In this document: positions 63,663 through 64,000 of the stretch, piece by piece
Numbering within the stretch: the first letter of the stretch is position 1
Layout of the letters: every line of letters starts with the position of its first letter
From: Hyphomicrobiales bacterium
GTDB lineage: Bacteria; Pseudomonadota; Alphaproteobacteria; Rhizobiales; Devosiaceae
Reading direction: 5' to 3'
NCBI GenBank assembly: GCA_027487555.1
Contig: JAIYDI010000015.1
Location: 22,602-86,601, forward strand
Length of the DNA: 64,000 bases
Position numbers and translations under genes: made by a program
The notes under the pieces: model-generated
Told to the model about the DNA's origin: nothing
Database searches by the model: none
The model's input: the letters and a program-made list of their open reading frames with translations, nothing else

Positions 63663-64000
63663 GTCATCCTCCCGTGCCGGGGCTTGAACCGCCCCGCTTG
63701 TGTTACGTACCTCACCGCCCGCTCGGCAACCAGTCGGCATGAAAATGACACGCCGGAACTGACGCTCGTGAGGGAACGGCCCGTGGCGGCAAGCTTGCCC
63801 CATGGGCCGCAATAGTCAAGCCGCGCGTGGGGACCACAGAGCGCCGTGATGAGGAACGAGCAGTCGGGTCACCTCCCCTCTTGCGAGGCCTCTGCGAAAG
63901 CGGTGTCGGGGGCGCGGTTTGGGGGTATCGGAGCGGTGTTGGGCAGGTTTGTCGGCGCCGCGCCGGTCGGCGAGGTGGTATCGGGTAGGCTGCACAGGCC
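63663..64000. other. Upstream region at the window end
   Basis: No supported gene. It should carry the promoter of the isomerase gene. A plus-strand frame opens at 63859 (ATG) and remains open to the window end, but it has no ribosome site or recognisable family, so it is not called. Confidence 0.4.

Noticed and set aside
63859..64000. A plus-strand gene running off the window end
   Set aside because: Open to the edge but without a ribosome site, family or clear codon pattern; cannot be judged without the next sequence.

Overview
The window looks like chromosome of a GC-rich alphaproteobacterium of the Hyphomicrobiales, most likely a Devosia-like member of the Devosiaceae. This rests on divK-pleD, mipZ, clpS-clpA, the short ProS that lacks an editing insert, an aapJQMP amino-acid importer, an NDUFS4-like complex I subunit, an Rsm22 family protein, and short palindromic intergenic repeats typical of the group. 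The genus is an inference; no rRNA is present.

Layout. 1-2945 is the right end of an integrated element: two small cargo genes, a MerR-like regulator, an excisionase-like protein and a tyrosine integrase that stops about 100 bp from the 3' end of tRNA-Asp(GTC). 2948-16099 is a proteostasis region (tRNA-Asp, tRNA-Val, HU, lon, clpX, clpP). It is interrupted by a decayed TetA-like transporter with an orphan phnM (between HU and lon), and by a divergent citrate synthase pair, a cysK-monooxygenase pair and an Rsm22 gene (between lon and clpX). 16254-22039 holds a P450, a DadA-like oxidase, RNase R, a DUF983 protein and ribosomal protein L33. 22409-30839 holds pleD and divK facing a long + strand run: DUF3572, dinB, a RidA protein, a glycerophosphodiesterase, a FemAB/GNAT protein, a glycosyltransferase, a HIT protein and a DUF1275 protein.

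30967-37611 holds clpA-clpS, a D,D-carboxypeptidase with a SPOR domain, an unknown 95-aa protein, mipZ and a DUF1489 protein. 37622-42564 holds a glutathione transferase, folD, the three 5-oxoprolinase genes, a DHFR-like protein and an orphan Flp pilin. 42985-49332 holds trigger factor, tRNA-Leu and the operon proS-lolC-lolE-lolD, which has two tandem permease genes. 49501-58888 holds a possible small protein, a second cysK overlapping an AlaX editing gene, and the aap importer with a substrate-binding gene at each end, facing metC. 58908-64000 holds a PAP2 phosphatase, tRNA-Pro, an NDUFS4-like protein, a TraB/GumN protein, and an oxidoreductase/sugar isomerase pair that starts a carbohydrate locus continuing beyond the window.

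How the genes fit together. Several genes serve protein quality control (Lon, ClpXP, ClpAP-ClpS, trigger factor) and the alphaproteobacterial cell cycle (DivK, PleD, MipZ). A second theme is sulfur and amino-acid metabolism: two cysteine synthases, cystathionine beta-lyase, the Aap importer, a D-amino-acid dehydrogenase-like enzyme and 5-oxoprolinase. The least ordinary locus is the divergent pair of citrate synthase genes, one carrying an N-terminal DNA-binding-like segment, separated by two perfect palindromes centred 20 bp apart.
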